64,000 nt of DNA from Pardosa pseudoannulata. Lineage: Eukaryota; Arthropoda; Arachnida; Araneae; Lycosidae. The stretch lies in assembly GCA_032207245.1 (NCBI GenBank), contig CM063502.1:110638199-110702198 (forward strand). Direction: 5' to 3'. The notes under the pieces are model-generated. The model saw only the letters and a list, made by a program, of their open reading frames with translations, did not search any database and was not told the DNA's origin. Position numbers and translations under genes: made by a program. Of the stretch, positions 62,431 to 64,000 are shown in pieces (position 1 is the first letter of the stretch; every line of letters starts with the position of its first letter).

Positions 62431-64000
62431 ATTTAACTACAGAACATAGAGATATATTTATTTTATACAAATGATAAAAAACGCAGATGAGTCTGAAGTA
62501 AAAATTTTCAATCAGTGCGAGATTCAGAAATAGAGGTCCATTGAATAAGGGAAAAATTCAAGTTAAAAATTATGCGTCATTCGTATAATAATTGCGTTAA
62601 ATACACATTAGGACTTTCTTGTCTTCTTGTAGTGACAAAGAGTCCCTTGGAGCACCTTGAAGCACCTTGGCCTTTGTTTCATTGTTATAAAACGATCATT
62701 GTAAATGGAGATGTTAATGTTTCAAGATTAAAGTACCCTCCTAAAATAAATCATTCAGACATCGCAGCTTATATTATCAAAATCCTGAAGCAGACATTGC
62801 CAAATTAATAATAATAGTACCCTTGCTTTGTCTAAATTTAAAATACAGCGGAAGATTAGTTGAAAATAAATCTATTTTAAATACTCCAGATTATTCAAAA
62901 AAATTTCCACACATTACTTCCTTCCAAATATTTCTATGATGACATTAGATTCCTTGAAAGTAAAAGTATCTCGATAAAAAATACTTCTTTCTAGCAGACA
63001 GATTATACACTTTCTAAGTACATGTTACTTAGATGTACACGTTTTAAGATAAAGTTATATGATATCTCATGATTCATTAAAAATGTATTGAATTCTGTAG
63101 AGCATCCCAGGATGAATAACTCTTCTGTCGTAAGAACGTGCTCCGCAGTTCTTCAAACGAAACCTATAGACCAATCTCACACCACAGATTAAAATGATGC
63201 TATATCCCATTAAAAAACTCTGATACGCTATATAACCCAATAGTTCTGTACTTATTATAATTTTTACTTCATAAACCACTCTGCGTCATCATAAAATATT
63301 CTTTTACACGTTTCCTGGTGTCGAATATTTCATAAGAATTACTACATGCTATTTTTTGTAACTAGAATTTCTTCTATTATTTTTTTTATTATTTATATGA
63401 GGGTAACTGGGTAACTTGTCTTTAATATCATTTTACCATACAAATGATATTTGTTGGTCTTTATATTATGTGAGTACCACATGGATAGACCAACAGCACA
63501 CCCTATGAGAGGACAATACAAATACTTCCAAGAGTTTTTCGAGAATCAGACCAAAAACCATCAGGGGGGGGGGGCACAATACGCTAACATCTATACAATC
63601 ATAGCGGCATTTTTTATATTATTAGGTTTGTTATTTTCAAGAGAGCTATTATGTTTTTTCTAGGTAGGTATGGAAATTTGAGCTCTTTGTAGAATTGCAA
63701 GAATCTTCTTAAAACAGGCAGAATTTTATTCTTCAAAATCCTGCTTTAAACTTGAAAACTATAATTTGCTATAATTGTTTAAAATTTAAAGAATGTAAAT
63801 AAAATACTTGAAAATCTTATAAGAACTAAGTAAATGACAGGAAATATGATGCAATTTCAGAGAATCATAAATCTAGTTAGATATAAAATGAGTCAGAGTT
63901 TGTAAATTATTTTTAATTGTTTTCTATTCTCTCTTGAATGTCAATACAGAAGACTTAACATTACAAATTTTTTCCGTTATATCTATGAAATTACCCACAT
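62431..64000. other. AT-rich non-coding stretch with an 11-G homopolymer
   Basis: A run of 11 G at about 63564-63574 interrupts a plus frame (63451-63663) that otherwise has no motif. A minus frame at 63067-63279 is likewise unassigned. The window ends in AT-rich DNA. Confidence 0.45.

Noticed and set aside
63451..63663. Exon-like frame with CEYHMDRPTAHPMRGQYKYF
   Set aside because: Composition is less AT-driven than usual, but there is no known motif, no convincing splice-site pair, and the frame crosses an 11-G run whose length is doubtful.

Overview
The window looks like intergenic or intronic DNA from a metazoan, most likely an arthropod. It is strongly AT-rich, shows no bacterial-style gene packing, and carries long (TA)n and (CA)n microsatellites. 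It also holds decayed eukaryotic transposons of the Tc1, mariner, piggyBac and hAT groups and a tRNA-derived SINE family. The protein remnants (a Tc1 transposase that would begin MSDLSELQ, and a mariner amino end with VEQRAYIKIAV) resemble families common in arthropods. A chelicerate such as a spider is my best guess, but that rests on remembered family resemblance, not on a search. I recognise no intact host gene, exon, tRNA gene or rRNA gene, and every open frame I examined is short and either a repeat shadow or a transposase fragment.

Layout. 1-12 kb: a probable solo LTR (about 1354-2257) runs into a (TA)n tract, followed by a 2x280 bp tandem repeat, a small MITE (5501-5632), a SINE with a 15-bp target duplication (5900-6072), a 2x224 bp tandem repeat, and a two-period tandem array (9449-11190; about 403 bp then about 202 bp). 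12-20 kb: a 222-bp piggyBac-type MITE, a possible Helitron terminus at 14.83 kb, an inverted SINE, a full-length but dead Tc1 element (18110-19304), and an old SINE. 20-29 kb: microsatellites, a hAT-type element whose left half is tandemly duplicated together with a SINE tail (22964-24275), and two piggyBac-type MITEs in inverted orientation (26718-28337).

29-40 kb: an A/C-rich stretch (29505-30010) that reads as a damaged, shortened, colinear copy of the next 0.7 kb (possibly an assembly artefact), an internally deleted mariner (30583-31154), then a repeat cluster with a 2x265 bp tandem, a three-copy degenerate repeat of about 0.6 kb, and a higher-order array of about 2.4 kb. 40-64 kb: a dispersed repeat found whole or in part at 42.8, 45.9 and 57.2 kb (the last interrupted by a SINE), a (TA)n tract of about 460 bp, and a decayed mariner carboxyl end between two diverged direct repeats (46.8-48.3 kb). 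The rest is largely featureless AT-rich DNA.

Nothing here supports a set of cooperating genes or a new molecular system. The points most worth checking are the SINE family, the hAT/SINE tandem duplication, the piggyBac inverted pair, the higher-order array, and the noisy copy at 29.5-30.0 kb, which should be resolved before this locus is interpreted.
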